Below are positions 5,135 through 7,425 of a DNA stretch of 7,425 nucleotides, in pieces. A program made the position numbers and the translations under genes. Each line of letters opens with the position of its first letter. Within the stretch, counting starts at the first letter, position 1. The stretch is from Treponema sp. (GTDB lineage Bacteria; Spirochaetota; Spirochaetia; Treponematales; Breznakiellaceae), in the NCBI GenBank assembly GCA_031288575.1, contig JAITRD010000279.1:1-7425 (forward strand), in the 5' to 3' direction. The notes under the pieces are model-generated. The model was not told the DNA's origin and did no database searches. It saw nothing but the letters and a program-made list of their open reading frames with translations.

Positions 5135-7425
5135 AATCCTGCCTCCCCCAATCCGGTACTCCGGGGCTTGGGCTGTCTAGAAAGGTCCCACTGTCCTTGG
5201 CCGCGGAGTTCAGAAGCATAGTCCTCCGGGGCTTGTTCCTGGGCGGATTGTTCGGGGGTTTCCGGAACTGGCTGTTCTGGAACTGAAGTTCCTGGAACTG
5301 GAGCTCCCGGAACCGCGATTCCCTGGGCGGCCCGGCGGGCCGTTTTCCGGGAAAGCCCCGCGGCAATCCGTTCCCGCCGGGCTTCGGCCCGGGCGGCCCT
5401 TTCGTCGGAATGTTTGTTCATAATAGCGTAAACCGTGGGCATCAGGAAGAGGGTCATCAGGGTGCCGAAGGAGAGGCCCCCCAAAACGGTTTTGCCGATG
5501 GGGGCCACCATTTCCGAACCTTCCCCGGGGAAAAAGGCCATGGGCACCAGCCCCAGAATGGTGGTCAGGGTGGTCATCAGGATGGGCCTGAGGCGGTTTC
5601 CCGCGGCTTCCACGCAGGCGTCGTGGAGGGAGAGCCCCCGTTTGCGGAGCAGGTTGGTGTAATCGACCAGGACAATGCCGTTATTGACGATAACCCCCAT
5701 CAGGACCAGGAGCCCCACCGCGGTGAGGATGTCAAAGGTGGTGCCGGTGATGAGGTAAATCGCCACAATGCCGATTACCGAAAGGGGAATGGTAAAGATG
5801 ATGATAAAGGGGTCCCGGAAGGATTCAAAAAGGCTGGCCATGACCCCGAATACCAGGAAGGCCGCCACGATCATGATCAGGACAAAACGGCCCATCATCT
5901 TCATCATTTCCGCGTTATCCCCGGCGAATTCGATAAGCACGTCATTTTCCGCGGGAATCTCCGCGGTGATCAGGGTGCGGACCTCATCTTCCAGCACATT
6001 GAGTTTGGTTCCCGGCTGGGCCCGGGCAGTGACGTGGATGACCCGGCTCTGATTTTCCCGGTTAATGGTCAAGGGGCCGGTTCCTTCTTTATAGGAAGCA
6101 AAACTTGAGAGGGGCACCCGGCCGGCTACCTGGCTGTTTACGAATATGTGATCCAGCGCGGGCCGGGTACTCCGGTCCGCCTCGGCGAGGATTAACACCA
6201 CATCGTAATCATGGCCGCCGCTTTTGTACCGGGTGGCGGTAATGCCGTCCACCGCCGCCTTAATTTCGTTTCCCACGGTGTAGGTATTGAGCCCCAGGGC
6301 GTAGAGCCGGTCCCGGTCAAGTTCAACCTCAATCTGGGGAAGGCCGTCCCGGAGATCCACCCGGGGTTCGGCCGCGGAGGGAACCCGTTCCCGGATCAGG
6401 GCCGCAATCCGTTCCGCGATGGCCTTTCCCTTCGCCAAATCGTCGGTCCTGATGATGATGTCTACGGGGTTGCCGGTTCCCATGCCCATGCCGCCGCCGC
6501 TGAAATAAATGGAAACCCCGGGGAATTCATTAAAATGGGCCCGCATCTTGGTTTTAATGTCATCGGCGCTGTCGATCCGCTCCGCAAAATCGGGAAGGCT
6601 GATCTGCAGGGAACCGGAATTACTGCCCCCGCCTGTGCCCATCATCCCGCCGCCCCCGGCGTTGACAATAAGCCGCTTATAACCCCGGACTTCCCGGATC
6701 GCGATAGCCTCAAGTTGCTTTAATACCGCCTCAGTCTCCGGCAGGGGGCTTCCCATGGGCAGGGTTACGTTGATGCTGACCGAATCCGAGGCCATTTCGG
6801 GCATAAAGACCCAGCCGATCACGGGGATCATCGCCAGGCTCCCCGCAAAAAGCACTACCAGAAACAGGATAACGATAACCTTATGGTTCAGGACCCTGTG
6901 TACCGCCCGGCGGTAGGCGTTTTCCAGGCCGAGGAAAAACCGTTCAAATCCCCGGTCAATAAAGGCCAGGGCCCCCTTGAGGGGTTTTTGTTTGCGGGTA
7001 ACCAGGGGCAGGTAATGGCTGGACAGGACCGGAACCAGGACGATGGCCACCAGGAGGGAGATCGCCAGGGATATAACCACCGTAAAGGCCAGGCCCGCAA
7101 AGAGCTCCCCGGCCATTTCCAACATTCGCTGGAAGGCCACCAGGGGGGCGAAGACGCAGATGGTGGTCAGGGTGGAGGCAGCAATGGCGATGATCATCTC
7201 CTGGGTCCCCAGGACCGCCGCGGACTGGAGTTTGGCCCCCTTTTCCCGGTAGCGGTAAATATTTTCCAGGATAACGATGGAGTTATCCACCAGCATCCCG
7301 ATACCCAGTACCAGCCCCGCCATGGTCATCAGGTTCAGGGTGAGGCCCGCAAAATACATCAGCATCATGGTAACAAATATGGATACCGGAATGCTGATGC
7401 CGATGATGATGGTTGGTTTTATGGA
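5131..7425 (-). CDS. RND efflux pump inner-membrane subunit (AcrB/HAE1-like), 5' end outside window
   Basis: The reading frame is open to the right edge; 764 C-terminal residues are visible, starting SIKPTIIIGISIPVS, near AcrB transmembrane segment 3. It is a proton-driven trimeric exporter of drugs or other amphipathic substrates, working with a periplasmic adaptor and an outer-membrane channel. Numbering from the first visible residue, GMLVDNSIVILEN (43-55) is the TM4 signature; its first Asp (47) matches AcrB Asp407 and the second is Asn. A second large periplasmic porter/docking region spans about 205-510. Later come VIVNNGIVLVDY (578-589), with Asn in place of AcrB Lys940, and RLRPILMTTL, whose second Arg matches AcrB Arg971. 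These substitutions are common in HAE1-type pumps. The transmembrane domain ends near residue 669 (PTVYAIM). After it comes an unusual tail of about 95 residues: an Arg/Ala-rich helix, VPxxx repeats and a polar end. The stop overlaps the next gene by ATGA. Confidence 0.95.
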   Translation of the reverse strand, partial: SIKPTIIIGISIPVSIFVTMMLMYFAGLTLNLMTMAGLVLGIGMLVDNSIVILENIYRYREKGAKLQSAAVLGTQEMIIAIAASTLTTICVFAPLVAFQRMLEMAGELFAGLAFTVVISLAISLLVAIVLVPVLSSHYLPLVTRKQKPLKGALAFIDRGFERFFLGLENAYRRAVHRVLNHKVIVILFLVVLFAGSLAMIPVIGWVFMPEMASDSVSINVTLPMGSPLPETEAVLKQLEAIAIREVRGYKRLIVNAGGGGMMGTGGGSNSGSLQISLPDFAERIDSADDIKTKMRAHFNEFPGVSIYFSGGGMGMGTGNPVDIIIRTDDLAKGKAIAERIAALIRERVPSAAEPRVDLRDGLPQIEVELDRDRLYALGLNTYTVGNEIKAAVDGITATRYKSGGHDYDVVLILAEADRSTRPALDHIFVNSQVAGRVPLSSFASYKEGTGPLTINRENQSRVIHVTARAQPGTKLNVLEDEVRTLITAEIPAENDVLIEFAGDNAEMMKMMGRFVLIMIVAAFLVFGVMASLFESFRDPFIIIFTIPLSVIGIVAIYLITGTTFDILTAVGLLVLMGVIVNNGIVLVDYTNLLRKRGLSLHDACVEAAGNRLRPILMTTLTTILGLVPMAFFPGEGSEMVAPIGKTVLGGLSFGTLMTLFLMPTVYAIMNKHSDERAARAEARRERIAAGLSRKTARRAAQGIAVPGAPVPGTSVPEQPVPETPEQSAQEQAPEDYASELRGQGQWDLSRQPKPRSTGLGEAGL
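5254..5313 (-). repeat. Four tandem 15-bp units encoding VPxxx pentapeptides in the pump tail
   Basis: The pump's C-terminal tail reads VPGAP-VPGTS-VPEQP-VPETP. Each unit begins GTTCC at the DNA level (GTTCCGGGAGCTCCA, GTTCCAGGAACTTCA, GTTCCAGAACAGCCA, GTTCCGGAAACCCCC). The similarity at the nucleotide level points to tandem duplication by slippage. The segment should be disordered and cytoplasmic. Confidence 0.75.

Noticed and set aside
5410..6108. A 232-codon plus-strand open frame antisense to the RND gene
   Set aside because: Low-complexity His/Gly/Asp-rich translation, no ribosome binding site, and fully inside a clear RND coding region.

Overview
The window looks like chromosomal DNA from a spirochaete, probably a GC-rich Treponema-type organism. 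The best evidence is the glutamyl-tRNA synthetase. Its first signature reads PTGLQHIGG, the form I associate with Treponema and Borrelia GltX, where most bacteria have PTG-x-(L/P)-HIG. The assignment to spirochaetes is an inference from that protein; the exact species cannot be read from this window.

Layout, left to right. (1) Positions 1-256, minus strand: the N-terminal 85 residues of an RpiR-family transcriptional regulator, running off the left edge, with a good sigma70-type promoter at 279-307. (2) An AT-rich divergent spacer, then, on the plus strand from about 441, a protein of about 233 residues. It reads as a short-chain dehydrogenase fold whose cofactor and catalytic motifs have been lost. 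A perfect 11-bp inverted repeat at 419-446 covers its likely ribosome binding site and start codon. (3) gltX at 1252-2748, plus strand, complete. (4) Convergent with gltX and only 11 bp away, a minus-strand gene (2760-4694) encodes a periplasmic alpha/beta-hydrolase domain fused to a polytopic membrane domain. (5) A strong intrinsic terminator (4777-4810, cUUCGg tetraloop) ends the next minus-strand operon. That operon contains an RND efflux pump inner-membrane subunit (5131 to the right edge, 5' end missing) and, overlapping it by ATGA, a 103-residue PII-like protein (4823-5134).

How the parts work together. The RND pump and the PII-like protein are translationally coupled, so the small protein probably senses or regulates something tied to the transporter. 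The pump has an unusual C-terminal cytoplasmic tail of about 95 residues, with a four-unit VPxxx repeat, that could be a docking site. The degenerate SDR-like gene and gltX are on the same strand 109 bp apart and may be cotranscribed. The hydrolase-membrane gene appears to be its own unit, insulated from the RND operon by the terminator. No tRNA, rRNA, CRISPR array, insertion sequence or phage gene was seen, and no stretch longer than 300 bases lacks a gene.
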